A stretch of 64,000 nt of DNA, taken from Streptomyces paludis (GTDB taxonomy: Bacteria; Actinomycetota; Actinomycetes; Streptomycetales; Streptomycetaceae). The stretch's first letter is position 1; the number at the start of each line of letters is the position of its first letter. The stretch is from NCBI RefSeq assembly GCF_003344965.1, contig NZ_CP031194.1, positions 7,874,001 to 7,938,000 on the forward strand, read 5' to 3'. Made by a program: the position numbers and the translations under genes. This document shows positions 29,667 through 37,995 of the stretch, in pieces. The notes below the pieces were generated by a model. The model had not been told where the DNA came from. It searched no databases and saw only the letters and a list, made by a program, of their open reading frames with translations.

Positions 29667-30734
29667 GTGCCACACCCTCAAGCACCACATCCTCTCCCGC
29701 GAAACACCGCGGCCGTAAGCGCGTTCGCCGGCCGCACCGCCGTGGTCACCGGGGCCGCGGGGTTCATCGGGTCGCATCTGTGCGAGCGCCTGCTGGACCT
29801 GGGCGCCGAGGTGGTCGGCGTCGACAATCTGCTGACCGGCCGCCTCGACAACCTCTCCCACCTGTGTCCGGCCGACGGCTTCCGCTTCCGGACCGACGAT
29901 GTCGTCCGGCCGTTCACGGTGGCCGGTCCCGTGGACTTCGTCTTCCATCTCGCCTCGCCCGCCTCGCCGCTGGACTACGCCCGCCACCCGCTGGCCACCC
30001 TGAAGGCCGGCGCGACGGGCACCCTCCACGCGCTGGAGCTGGCCGGCGGGAAACACGCCCGGTTCCTGCTCGCCTCGACCTCCGAGGTGTACGGCGACCC
30101 GCTCGTCCATCCGCAGTCGGAGCGGTACTGGGGCAATGTCAACCCGGTCGGCCCCCGCAGTGTGTACGACGAGGCCAAGCGGTACGCCGAGGCCCTGACG
30201 TCCTGTTTCCAGCGCGCCGGTGACGTCAGCACACGTATCGTGCGGATCTTCAACACCTACGGCCCGAGGATGCGCGCCGACGACGGCCGGGCGGTGCCCG
30301 CCTTCATCCAGCAGGCGCTGGCGGGGGAGCCGATCACGGTGGCCGGTGACGGCAGCCAGACCCGCTCGCTGTGCTTCGTGGCCGACACCGTGGAGGGCCT
30401 GCTCGCCGCGGCCGCGGCGGAGCACACCGAACCGGTGAACGTGGGCAACCCGCACGAGATCACCGTGCTCCGGCTCGCCGAGGAGATCCGGGCGATGACC
30501 GGCTCCGCCTCCCCCCTCGCCTTCGTCCCCCTGCCCGCCGACGACCCCAAGCGCCGCTGCCCCGACATCACCGCCGCCCGCGACCACCTCGGCTGGGAGC
30601 CCGTGATCCCGCTGCGGGACGGTCTGCGCCGGACGATCGACTGGGCCGAGAAACACTTCCCCGCCGCCCGGAACACCGCCACCGCCACCGTTGCCACCGC
30701 CGCTGTTGCCACCACCGGAAGGAGCGCCTCGTGA
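29667..30734 (+). CDS. UDP-glucuronate decarboxylase (UDP-xylose synthase)
   Basis: This 355-residue SDR protein has the NAD motif GAAGFIGSHLCE, HLASPASP, the catalytic YxxxK in SVYDEAKRYAE near residue 170, and FNTYGPRM. This combination is characteristic of UDP-xylose synthase rather than 4-epimerases. It converts UDP-glucuronate to UDP-xylose with NAD kept bound. The GTG at 29667 is chosen because GGAGGACAA lies 8 bp upstream. The C-terminal 20 residues are a low-complexity Ala/Thr/Val stretch. The stop overlaps the GT8 start (GTGA). The 121-bp gap to the dehydrogenase shows nothing notable. Confidence 0.9.
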   Translation: MPHPQAPHPLPRNTAAVSAFAGRTAVVTGAAGFIGSHLCERLLDLGAEVVGVDNLLTGRLDNLSHLCPADGFRFRTDDVVRPFTVAGPVDFVFHLASPASPLDYARHPLATLKAGATGTLHALELAGGKHARFLLASTSEVYGDPLVHPQSERYWGNVNPVGPRSVYDEAKRYAEALTSCFQRAGDVSTRIVRIFNTYGPRMRADDGRAVPAFIQQALAGEPITVAGDGSQTRSLCFVADTVEGLLAAAAAEHTEPVNVGNPHEITVLRLAEEIRAMTGSASPLAFVPLPADDPKRRCPDITAARDHLGWEPVIPLRDGLRRTIDWAEKHFPAARNTATATVATAAVATTGRSAS

Positions 30735-31633
30735 CCACCGCCCCGCGCCCGCTGCCCGCACTCGTCTGCGGCGTCGACGACGGATACGCCCGCCCGCTGC
30801 GGACGCTGATGCGCTCGATCGCGGCCGCCCACCCCGGCACCCTCGACGAGCTGCGGCTGATCGTCCTCGACCAGCGGATCGGCAGCGCCAACCGGCAGGC
30901 GATCCTGCGGGACGCCGAACACCTCGGCCTGCACACCGAGTTGAGGCCGGTACCGCTGACCGACCCGCGCTACCCGGTCTCCGACTGGGTGAGCGCCGCG
31001 GTGTACGTACGCCTGGCCATCCCGCAGGTCGTCCCCGACGAACGGCGGGTGCTCTATCTGGACGCCGACACCCTGGTGCTCGGCGACCTCCGCCCGCTGC
31101 TGCGGCAGTCCCTCGGCGGACGCCCGATCGGCGCTGTCCGCGACCCGCAGAACCCGGTGATCGGACGCGGCATCCAGCTGCCGGGCTGGGAACAGCTCGA
31201 AGTCCCGTACGGCCGCGACTACTTCAACAGCGGTGTCATGCTCATCGACCTCGATCGCTGCCGGCGGCTCGGTGTGTTCGACCGGTCGCGGACGTTTCTG
31301 GCCGAGCACCCCGAGAAGGCGCGGTTCTGGGACCAGGACGCGCTGAACTGGGCCGTCGACGACAACTGGCAGCGGCTGGACCGGTGCTGGAACACCTTCG
31401 CCATGTCGCCGCAGGCCGCCCAGCCCGGCTTCATCCACTACGCGGAGGCGGACAGCCCGCTCGACCGGCTCCTGGACGACGAGAAGACCGCCGCCCTGGT
31501 GCACTACGCCGGCCCCGACAAGCCCTGGCAGGAAACCTACCCGGCCGGCCCGCTGCGGGACACCTACCGGCTTTTCCACAACGAAGTCACTGACGAAGTC
31601 ACCGACGACGTCACTGATGACGGTCCCGAGTGA
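30731..31633 (+). CDS. GT8-family retaining glycosyltransferase
   Basis: This 300-residue GT8 protein has the metal-binding DxD in YLDADTLVLGDL near residue 109 and the family-typical DYFNSGVMLIDL and FWDQDALNW motifs. GT8 enzymes use UDP-sugars and keep the alpha configuration; the family includes alpha-xylosyltransferases. Directly after UDP-xylose synthase (4-bp GTGA overlap) it is the best candidate to add alpha-xylose. The acceptor is unknown. Its C-terminus ends in acidic repeats (TDEVTDDVTDDGPE) coded by three 12-bp units. There is no signal peptide or membrane span, so it acts in the cytoplasm. Confidence 0.87.
   Translation: MTTAPRPLPALVCGVDDGYARPLRTLMRSIAAAHPGTLDELRLIVLDQRIGSANRQAILRDAEHLGLHTELRPVPLTDPRYPVSDWVSAAVYVRLAIPQVVPDERRVLYLDADTLVLGDLRPLLRQSLGGRPIGAVRDPQNPVIGRGIQLPGWEQLEVPYGRDYFNSGVMLIDLDRCRRLGVFDRSRTFLAEHPEKARFWDQDALNWAVDDNWQRLDRCWNTFAMSPQAAQPGFIHYAEADSPLDRLLDDEKTAALVHYAGPDKPWQETYPAGPLRDTYRLFHNEVTDEVTDDVTDDGPE
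31583..31618 (+). repeat. Three 12-bp repeats encoding an acidic C-terminal tail
   Basis: Three units of the form GA(A/C)GTCAC(T/C)GA(C/T) end the GT8 gene and encode EVTD/EVTD/DVTD. They extend the protein beyond the recognisable GT8 fold. Confidence 0.8.
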
Positions 31634-33183
31634 CCGGGCGAGGGCGCGGGCCGCTGTGGCGGAGCCCGGTCTGGTGGATCGCCGCGGCCGTGGCCGTACG
31701 CAACCTCAACGGCCAGCGGCAGGTCCGCCGGACGCTGGCCTGGGCCGACCGGCCCGCGCAAACCACGGACCGGATCGCAACGCCTGCGCCGCTGGTGCTG
31801 CACGTCGTCATCCCCGTACTGCGCGAGCAGCCGCACATCACCGGGGCGCTGAAGTGGTTCGTACCGCTGCTGCGCGACTTCCCCGGTTCGACCCTGACCC
31901 TGGTGTCCACGGCGCGCGAGGAGCGCGAGCGCGCGCACCTCGCCGCCGGGCTCGCGGGGGCGGGCGCCGCCGGCCTGACGGCGCGACGCTTCCCGCAGCT
32001 GACCGACGACGAGCTGACCGCCCTCGGCGAGGCCCTGGCCAAGGAGGGCGCGGGGGCGCTCAGCGCGGCGACGGCCGCCGAGACCCTCGCGGCCTTCCCC
32101 ACCACGGCGGATGTCATCGCGTACGAACGCGCGCGCCCGCGGGAGCCCGCCCCGCTGGTACGGCATGTCCACTACCGGGGGGAGGGGCGCAAGGCCGCGC
32201 AGGTGAACGCCGCCGTCGCCCAACTGACGGCCGGCTCCGACGAGTATGTCGCCGTCTACGACGTGGACTCCCGCCCGAGCCCGGAGCTGCTGCGCCGAAC
32301 CGCCGCGTTCGTGGCCCGCCGCCGCACGGAGGACGGCCGGATTCCCCGCGTCATCCAGCAGTCCGCCCGGTTCGTCACCCAGGACATGGCGGCCACCCGG
32401 TGGGAGCGGCGGCTGTGCCGGGGCGCCGCCCGGGCCCAGACGCTGTGGACCCTGCGCCGGGAGATCCCCGGCCTCCGCCGGCACGCCGACGCGGTCCGTA
32501 GCCGGCGCACCGGCTTCGGACCGCGGGGGCTGGCCCAGACCGTCGGCCACGGCCTGCTCGTCCGGGTGGATGTCTTCCGGGAGGTCGGCGGACTGCCCAC
32601 CTTCACGGTGCTCGACGACATGGCCTTCGGCTACCGGCTCACCGTGGCCGGTATCCCGGTCGACAGTCTGCCCTTCACCACCACCGTGCCGGCGGCGGAG
32701 TATCTGCCGGAGCTGCTCTCGCAGAGCGAGCGCTGGTTCCAGAGCTATCTCGACTACCCGAAGTGCGCGGCCCGTTGGTACGCCGAGGGCCACGGCAGCC
32801 GCCTCGGCCACGCGGCGGCGCTCACCATCGGTGCCTACCGGGGCGCGGCGTGGCTGCTGGTCTCCCCCGCGACGGCGGTATGCCTGGCCCTCGCGCTCGG
32901 TCCCCGCACCCGTCCGCCGGTCCGGGCAGCCGCCGCGACGGCGCTCTGGGCGGCGACCGTCGCGCCGGTCCGCTCGCTGGCCGCGGCCGGAGGCCGGCCG
33001 CTGACCGTACGGGAGACCGCCGTGCGGAGCGCGGAGACGCTGGCCGGGCTGCTGCTCAAGAGCCTCGGCCCGATGGCGGCGCTCGGCCGCCGGGCCCTGA
33101 CCGGCAGCCGGCACACCGCGCTCGCACCCAAGAGCAACCGCCGCCCGGGACCGCCGTCCGGGCGCCGGACCGGGCGCGGGTGA
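31630..33183 (+). CDS. GT2-family glycosyltransferase, QxxRW type, membrane-associated
   Basis: This 517-residue protein has GT2 features: HVVIPVLRE near residue 59, the DxD VYDVDSR near 212, an acceptor-side LDDMAFGYRL near 330 and QSERW near 367, matching the QxxRW motif of processive inverting GT2 enzymes. Hydrophobic segments at about 415-435 and 445-460 suggest membrane association. The GTG start overlaps the GT8 stop, so the two are coupled. The pairing could mean a cell-surface glycan rather than decoration of the polyketide; sequence alone does not decide. The C-terminus is basic and Pro/Arg-rich. Confidence 0.8.
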   Translation: MTGRGRGPLWRSPVWWIAAAVAVRNLNGQRQVRRTLAWADRPAQTTDRIATPAPLVLHVVIPVLREQPHITGALKWFVPLLRDFPGSTLTLVSTAREERERAHLAAGLAGAGAAGLTARRFPQLTDDELTALGEALAKEGAGALSAATAAETLAAFPTTADVIAYERARPREPAPLVRHVHYRGEGRKAAQVNAAVAQLTAGSDEYVAVYDVDSRPSPELLRRTAAFVARRRTEDGRIPRVIQQSARFVTQDMAATRWERRLCRGAARAQTLWTLRREIPGLRRHADAVRSRRTGFGPRGLAQTVGHGLLVRVDVFREVGGLPTFTVLDDMAFGYRLTVAGIPVDSLPFTTTVPAAEYLPELLSQSERWFQSYLDYPKCAARWYAEGHGSRLGHAAALTIGAYRGAAWLLVSPATAVCLALALGPRTRPPVRAAAATALWAATVAPVRSLAAAGGRPLTVRETAVRSAETLAGLLLKSLGPMAALGRRALTGSRHTALAPKSNRRPGPPSGRRTGRG

Positions 33184-33188
33184 TCCGG

Positions 33189-33389
33189 CTACGGCGGCTC
33201 GTCCAGCCGGATCGCCCTCCCCGGGCACACGGCGGCCGACTCCCGTACGGTGTCATGCGTCGCGGCGGGAGGGTGCCTGTCGAGAACCACGACCGTGCCG
33301 TCCTTCTCGTCCTGGTCGAAGACCTCCGGGGCGATCATCGCGCACTGCCCCGAAGAGACACACCTGGGGACGTCGACCTTTACGCGCAT
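33189..33389 (-). CDS. 3Fe-4S ferredoxin, P450 redox partner
   Basis: This 66-residue ferredoxin has cysteines in RCVSSGQC and a final CPGRAI, the three-cysteine pattern of Streptomyces [3Fe-4S] ferredoxins that feed electrons to P450s. The ATG at 33389 follows an AGAAAGGG site. A longer frame upstream lacks ferredoxin features and runs into the P450 gene. It is 50 bp downstream of the P450 on the same strand and ends 5 bp from the convergent GT2 gene. Confidence 0.92.
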   Translation of the reverse strand: MRVKVDVPRCVSSGQCAMIAPEVFDQDEKDGTVVVLDRHPPAATHDTVRESAAVCPGRAIRLDEPP

Positions 33390-33439
33390 GGTGGCCCTTT
33401 CTCCCTCAGCCGTACGGGAATTCCGGTCGCTTCCACGCA

Positions 33440-34657
33440 TCACCAGGTGACACGCATCTTCTGCAAGCCGTACACGATGTTGTTGCGTTTGAAGTCGGAT
33501 TCCTTCGGCGGAGTCGCCAGCCGGAGGTCCGGTATCCGGCGAAGCAGCGTGGACAGCGCGATCCGCATCTCGATACGGGCCAGTTGCTGACCGATACACG
33601 CGTGGGCGCCGAAGCCGAATGCCAGATGCCGGCGGCCCCGCCGGTCGAAATCGAGAGCGTCAGGGTCGGGGAACATGCTTTCGTCCCGGTTGCCGGACGG
33701 GGTCGCGGCGATGATCCACTCGCCCGACTTCACCTCGACATCGCCGACGGTGACATCCTCGGTGGCATACCGGATCAGCCCGAACTGAATCACCGAAAGG
33801 TAGCGCAGCAGCTCTTCCACGGCGGCATCGATCAATGAGGGATCGGCCCGCAGCGCGGCCGTCCGGTCCGGATTCTCCAACAGCAGCAGCATGCTCAACG
33901 CGATCATGTTGGCGGTGGAATCATGGCCGGCGACCAGCACCAGCTTGGCCAGCGTGGCCAGCTCACCCACCGCCAGCGGCCGGTCGGTCCCGTTGCCCCG
34001 TGCGATCAGCCGGCTGAGCAGGTCGTCCCGCGGCTCGATGAGCCGCTGCCCGATCAGCGCGCCGAGATAGGACTCCAGCCGGTGGTCCGCCTCCGCGCGG
34101 TCGGCGTCGGTCGCGTCGAAGCTCATCAGCACCTCGCTGGCGAGCTGGAACATCTCATGGTCGGCATAGGGCACACCGAGCATCTCGCAGATCACCATCG
34201 ACGGGATCGGCAGCGCGAAGTCACGCACCAGGTCGGCGCCGGTCCCGGCGAGCATCGCGTCGATGTGCTCGTCGGTGATCCTCTGGATGTACGGGCGCAG
34301 CGCCTCCATGCGCCGCACGGTGAACTCACCGACCAGCAGGCGCCGCAGCCGTGCGTGCTCCTCGCCGTCCAGCTGGGTGATGAAGCCCGGAATCGGGTCG
34401 TGCTCCTCGTAGGACGGCAGCATATGGTCCGACCCCGCGGCCCGGGAACTCAGCCGCTGATCCGAGAGCACCTCGCGGATGTCCTGGTACCGGCTGACCA
34501 GCCACGCGTCCATACCGGCCGGGCAGCGCACCAGCGATACGGGGTCATTCGCCCGCAGCTCGGCATAAGCCCGGTCGGGATCGAAGGGACAGGAATCCGG
34601 TCTGGTGGCCGGGAATTCGGAGATAACGGCATTCGCGTCAAGCCGGCCGATCGTCAT
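33440..34657 (-). CDS. Cytochrome P450 (second in the cluster)
   Basis: This complete 405-residue P450 has the I-helix AGHDSTAN near residue 245, ExxR in EELLRY, and the haem loop FGFGAHACIGQQLAR near 355. The start is ATG 34657 with GGAG 8 bp upstream. Together with the ferredoxin it forms a two-gene operon whose promoter carries a LysR-type box matching that of the PKS operon, so it probably oxidises the same product. It resembles macrolide-type tailoring P450s in motif pattern, but the substrate is unknown. Confidence 0.93.
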   Translation of the reverse strand: MTIGRLDANAVISEFPATRPDSCPFDPDRAYAELRANDPVSLVRCPAGMDAWLVSRYQDIREVLSDQRLSSRAAGSDHMLPSYEEHDPIPGFITQLDGEEHARLRRLLVGEFTVRRMEALRPYIQRITDEHIDAMLAGTGADLVRDFALPIPSMVICEMLGVPYADHEMFQLASEVLMSFDATDADRAEADHRLESYLGALIGQRLIEPRDDLLSRLIARGNGTDRPLAVGELATLAKLVLVAGHDSTANMIALSMLLLLENPDRTAALRADPSLIDAAVEELLRYLSVIQFGLIRYATEDVTVGDVEVKSGEWIIAATPSGNRDESMFPDPDALDFDRRGRRHLAFGFGAHACIGQQLARIEMRIALSTLLRRIPDLRLATPPKESDFKRNNIVYGLQKMRVTW

Positions 34658-34780
34658 GTGAGCAGCTCCAGAATACTGGGAACGGGGTAAATTCTTTTGG
34701 CACTCTCGAATGAGTGCGGGGTGCGCCGCGGTTGACGCAGACGGCCACCGTGGAGAGAGAATTCACCGGCCGCTGCGAAC

Positions 34781-34809
34781 ACTGTCGGTGACCCTGCTGA
34801 AGCGGTCAA
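34781..34809 (-). promoter_or_regulatory. Promoter of P450-ferredoxin operon
   Basis: On the minus strand TTGACC (34809-34804), a 17-bp spacer and GACAGT (34786-34781). The predicted start is near 34774, about 117 bases before the P450 ATG. Confidence 0.65.
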
Positions 34810-34827
34810 GCTGAATATTTCGATCTT

Positions 34828-34850
34828 CTGCATCGCTCTGTGCGATCCTC
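34828..34850. promoter_or_regulatory. LysR-type operator box 3
   Basis: The core ATCGC-TCTGT-GCGAT (34832-34846) has the same palindromic arms and T-N11-A spacing as box 1, and matches 15 of the 23 bases of the full box. Its centre is exactly 30 bp upstream of the minus-strand TTGACC. Confidence 0.62.
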
Positions 34851-34875
34851 GGCCGGCTCCTTCATCCCGTCATTC

Positions 34876-34898
34876 CTTCATCGCGCCACGCGATCCAG
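34876..34898. promoter_or_regulatory. LysR-type operator box 2
   Basis: The core ATCGC-GCCAC-GCGAT (34880-34894) lies in a 23-bp segment sharing 20 bases with box 1. Its centre is exactly 30 bp upstream of the plus-strand TTGACC. Confidence 0.7.
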
Positions 34899-34916
34899 TA
34901 CATCGAGGGAATTATC

Positions 34917-34946
34917 TTGACCGGTTCTCCCGGGGCCGCCGATAGT
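34917..34946 (+). promoter_or_regulatory. Promoter of SnoaL-ABC-GH31 operon
   Basis: TTGACC (34917-34922), an 18-bp spacer and GATAGT (34941-34946). The -10 is identical to that of the PKS operon. The predicted start near 34953 leaves a leader of about 45 bases. Confidence 0.7.
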
Positions 34947-34997
34947 ATGTCCAGTAATCCATGAGTGAGGTCTCGACCCGAAGAAAAGGGGATCGGC

Positions 34998-35369
34998 ATG
35001 GAGCAGATTTCGAGGGCGCGCGTCGGGGAATTCCTGCGGCGACTGGAGGAGTTCGACTTCTCCGGCGCGCTGAAGCTGTGCACCGACTCGGCCGTCGTGT
35101 GGCAGAACGACGGCGAGGGCGAGCAGGCGATGGACAAGCGCCTGGACCATTTCAAGTCCTTCGTCACCACCGTCGCATCCCTGCGGTACGACGTGAACCA
35201 TCAGGTCGGTGAGGCGAACGAGGTGTTCCAGCAGCATGTGCTGCGCCTGGAGATGACCGACGGCTCGTCCGCGGAGGTCCACGCCGCCGTGTACTTCCAC
35301 CTGGACGGCGAACTGATCCACCGGATCGAGGAGTACGTCTACACCGTACCGGCGACCAGTGCGGCGTGA
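34998..35369 (+). CDS. SnoaL/NTF2-like small protein
   Basis: This 123-residue single-domain protein has the pattern of the SnoaL/NTF2 cone fold: an N-terminal helix pair (RVGEFLRRLEEFDFSGALKLCTDSAVVW) followed by beta strands ending AAVYFHLDGELIHRIEEYVY. I base this on pattern only. The family includes polyketide aldol cyclases, hydratases and non-enzymatic binders. The ATG at 34998 has AAGGGG 8 bp upstream; a GTG at 34965 would sit almost on the predicted transcription start. It is the first gene of the exporter operon, coupled to the ATPase by GTGA. Because the polyketide probably needs an aldol closure, it is a candidate cyclase. Confidence 0.68.
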   Translation: MEQISRARVGEFLRRLEEFDFSGALKLCTDSAVVWQNDGEGEQAMDKRLDHFKSFVTTVASLRYDVNHQVGEANEVFQQHVLRLEMTDGSSAEVHAAVYFHLDGELIHRIEEYVYTVPATSAA

Positions 35370-36400
35370 AGACCATCGAGGTACGCGGTCTCCGCAAGGA
35401 GTACCGGATACCGGAGAAGAAGCCGGGGCCGGCGGGCACGGTGCGGCACTTCGTACAGCCCCGGTACCGGACGAAGGTGGCGCTCGACGGAATCGGACTC
35501 GATGTCGGGGCGGGGGAGTCGGTCGGCTATCTCGGCTCCAACGGGGCCGGCAAGTCCACCACGATCAAGATCCTGACCGGTCTGCTGTCCGCGACGGACG
35601 GGCATGTCAGGGTGAACGGCTTCGAACCCCACCGGGACCGCAAGCGGCATGTGCGCGAGATCGGAGCGGTCTTCGGACACCGCACCGCGCTCTGGTGGGA
35701 CCTGCCGGTCATCGACTCGTTCAGGACCCTGAGCAGCATGTACCGGATCCCGCCCGCGGTGTACCGCGCCAATCTCGCCCTGTTCACCGAGCAGTTGGAG
35801 CTGGGGGACTTCCTCACCGTCCCCGTGCGTCAGCTCTCCCTGGGACAGCGCATGCGCGCCGATCTGGCCGCCGCCCTGCTGCACAACCCCAAGCTGATCT
35901 TCCTCGACGAGCCGACGGGCGGACTCGACGTCAACTCCAAGGCGTCCGTACGGCGGTTCATCCGCCGGCTCAACCAACAGCACGGCACAACCGTCTTCCT
36001 GACCAGCCACGACATGGCCGACATCGAGGGGATCTGCGACCGGCTCATCATCCTGGACCACGGCAGCAAGGTCCTCGACGACGACATCGTCAAGGTCAAG
36101 CACCGCCTCGCGGCCGACCGCCATCTCGTGGTGACCGTGGCCGGCTGCGAGGACGTGACCGAGGTCGTCCGCACCGTGTACGCCGCCACCGGCATCACCT
36201 GTACGGTGCTCGACCGGCAGCGGCTGTCCTGCGCGTTCGACCGGACGGAGACCAGCGCCGCGCACCTGGTCGGGGCCCTCATGCGGGACCACGAGATCGT
36301 CGACTTCGAGCTGCGCGAACCGACCCTCGAACACATCGTCCAGCGCCTCTTCCAGCGCTCTCCCGCCGTTCCCCCGGCCGCGGAGGTGCGCTCCCGGTGA
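35366..36400 (+). CDS. ABC transporter ATP-binding protein (ABC-2 type exporter)
   Basis: This 344-residue ATPase has Walker A GSNGAGKST near residue 58, signature LSLGQRMRADLAAALL near 155, Walker B LIFLDEPTGG near 178 and the switch histidine in LTSHDM. An extra C-terminal domain (about 240-335) is typical of ABC-2 antibiotic or lipid exporters. The GTG start overlaps the SnoaL stop, and its own stop overlaps the next start. With the two permeases it should form a heterotetrameric exporter in the cytoplasmic membrane. Product export is the obvious role given the shared LysR-type box. Confidence 0.9.
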   Translation: MKTIEVRGLRKEYRIPEKKPGPAGTVRHFVQPRYRTKVALDGIGLDVGAGESVGYLGSNGAGKSTTIKILTGLLSATDGHVRVNGFEPHRDRKRHVREIGAVFGHRTALWWDLPVIDSFRTLSSMYRIPPAVYRANLALFTEQLELGDFLTVPVRQLSLGQRMRADLAAALLHNPKLIFLDEPTGGLDVNSKASVRRFIRRLNQQHGTTVFLTSHDMADIEGICDRLIILDHGSKVLDDDIVKVKHRLAADRHLVVTVAGCEDVTEVVRTVYAATGITCTVLDRQRLSCAFDRTETSAAHLVGALMRDHEIVDFELREPTLEHIVQRLFQRSPAVPPAAEVRSR

Positions 36401-37185
36401 GCACCTTCCGCGCCCTGGTCGGCGCCGCGGCCCAGGAAGCCTTCATGTACCGCGGCCGGTATGTCGTGGGCGTCCTCATCAGCCTCGTCCAGCTGTCGGT
36501 GCTCTACTACATCTGGCGCGCCGTCATGAGCGGCGGACAGCACCAGGCCGGCTACGACTGGCCGCAGATGCAGACGTATCTGCTGCTGTCCTTCCTGCTG
36601 ACCCTCATGCTCTCCTACGCCACCGAGTACCGGGTGTCGGCCAGCATCCGCGACGGCAGCATCTCCATGGAACTGCTGAAGCCGGTGCACTACATGACAC
36701 TGCGCGCCGCCGAGCTGACCGCCGCGCTCCTCGTCGAGCTGCTGTCCGTCGGACTCTGCCTGGCCGTGGCCGTCCTGACCCTGCTGCCGGCCGTACCGCC
36801 GGAGGCCGGTTCGCGCGTCCTGCTGGCCCTGTCCTTCCTCCTCGCCGTGGCGCTGAAGGCCGTCATCGCGATCACCACGGGAATCCTCGGTCTGTGGACG
36901 ACCAACATGCTCGGACTCATCTCCTGCCGGCAGGCGCTGGCGCTGCTGCTCTCCGGCGCCATGTTCCCGTTGCAGATGCTGCCCGACTGGCTGCGCACCG
37001 TGGCCTACGCGCTGCCCTTTCAAAGCTCCTTCCACACGCCCATGATGATCTACTTCGGCCGGGTCGACGGCGAGGGGGCCGCCGGTCTCGTCGCGGTCCA
37101 GACCGGCTGGCTCGTCCTGCTGGCCGGTACGGCGGGGCTGCTGCTCACCCTGGGCTTCCGGCGGCTGGACAGCTATGGCGGCTGA
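36397..37185 (+). CDS. ABC-2 family permease subunit 1
   Basis: This 262-residue membrane protein has about six hydrophobic spans (first near residues 20-40, last near 235-255) and the features of the ABC2_membrane_6 group, including a cytoplasmic segment RDGSISMELLKPVHY after span 2. The GTG start overlaps the ATPase stop. It has no signal peptide. It pairs with the next permease to form the channel. Confidence 0.87.
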   Translation: MSTFRALVGAAAQEAFMYRGRYVVGVLISLVQLSVLYYIWRAVMSGGQHQAGYDWPQMQTYLLLSFLLTLMLSYATEYRVSASIRDGSISMELLKPVHYMTLRAAELTAALLVELLSVGLCLAVAVLTLLPAVPPEAGSRVLLALSFLLAVALKAVIAITTGILGLWTTNMLGLISCRQALALLLSGAMFPLQMLPDWLRTVAYALPFQSSFHTPMMIYFGRVDGEGAAGLVAVQTGWLVLLAGTAGLLLTLGFRRLDSYGG

Positions 37186-37975
37186 ACCGCGGACACCCGC
37201 CCTCTTCCACTTCACCCTCCTGCTAAGGCTTCAGTACCGGGCCAAGTCCGCCTACCGCGCCGATCTGGCGCTCCAGGTCGTCTCGGCGCTGCTGCGCCAG
37301 GGCACCTGGCTCGTCTTCCTGCTGGTGCTCCTGCGCCGCACACCGGCGGTCGACGGCTGGGACACCTGGAAGATGATCTTCCTCTACGGTCTGGCGACGG
37401 CCCCGCTCGGTCTCAATGTCCTGCTCTTCGACGGCGTCTGGAAACTGGACGAACTCATCCGCAAGGGCGATCTGGACTCCCTGCTGCTGCGTCCCGTCGA
37501 TCCGGTCGTGCAGCTGTTCACCAGGGATGTGAGTCTGCACGGCATCGGTGACCTCACCATCGGCGTCGCCGCCATGAGCCTGGCCGCGGACCATCTGACG
37601 CTTCCCTTCGGTCCGTGGACGCCGCTGATCGCGGTCCTGTGCGTGGTGTCCGGCAGTGTGCTCTACTGCTCCGTCAATCTGGCCTCGGCGGCGCTGGGCT
37701 TCTGGTTCCGGGAGCTGTACAACATCCCTTTTCTCGTGCAGCAGTTCACGGATCTGGCCCGGTTCCCGCTCACGATGTACCCCCGGCTGCTGGCGGCGCT
37801 CTTCCTCTTTCCGCTTCCCTTCGCGTTCGTCACCTATCTTCCGGTGGTCCTGATGACCGAGGGCGGCTCCCTCTGGGTCCTGGTGGCGGCGCCGGCCGCC
37901 GCTCTCGTCGCCCACGTGCTGGCGAGGCGGGTGTTCCTCCTCGGACTGCGGCGCTACGAGAGCGCCGGGAACTGA
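37175..37975 (+). CDS. ABC-2 family permease subunit 2
   Basis: This 266-residue partner of the preceding permease has the equivalent segment KGDLDSLLLRPVDPV and about six spans. The ATG overlaps the previous gene by 11 bp. The two permeases are clearly paralogous in layout, as usual for this exporter family. Confidence 0.87.
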   Translation: MAAEPRTPALFHFTLLLRLQYRAKSAYRADLALQVVSALLRQGTWLVFLLVLLRRTPAVDGWDTWKMIFLYGLATAPLGLNVLLFDGVWKLDELIRKGDLDSLLLRPVDPVVQLFTRDVSLHGIGDLTIGVAAMSLAADHLTLPFGPWTPLIAVLCVVSGSVLYCSVNLASAALGFWFRELYNIPFLVQQFTDLARFPLTMYPRLLAALFLFPLPFAFVTYLPVVLMTEGGSLWVLVAAPAAALVAHVLARRVFLLGLRRYESAGN

Positions 37976-37995
37976 AACACTCGAAAGGAGACCCG

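Larger units (their letters stand above)
34658..34997. other. 340-bp divergent promoter region
   Basis: The spacer between the P450 (minus) and SnoaL-like (plus) genes contains two promoters and two LysR-type boxes, 48 bp centre to centre, listed separately. No small gene is supported. Confidence 0.8.
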
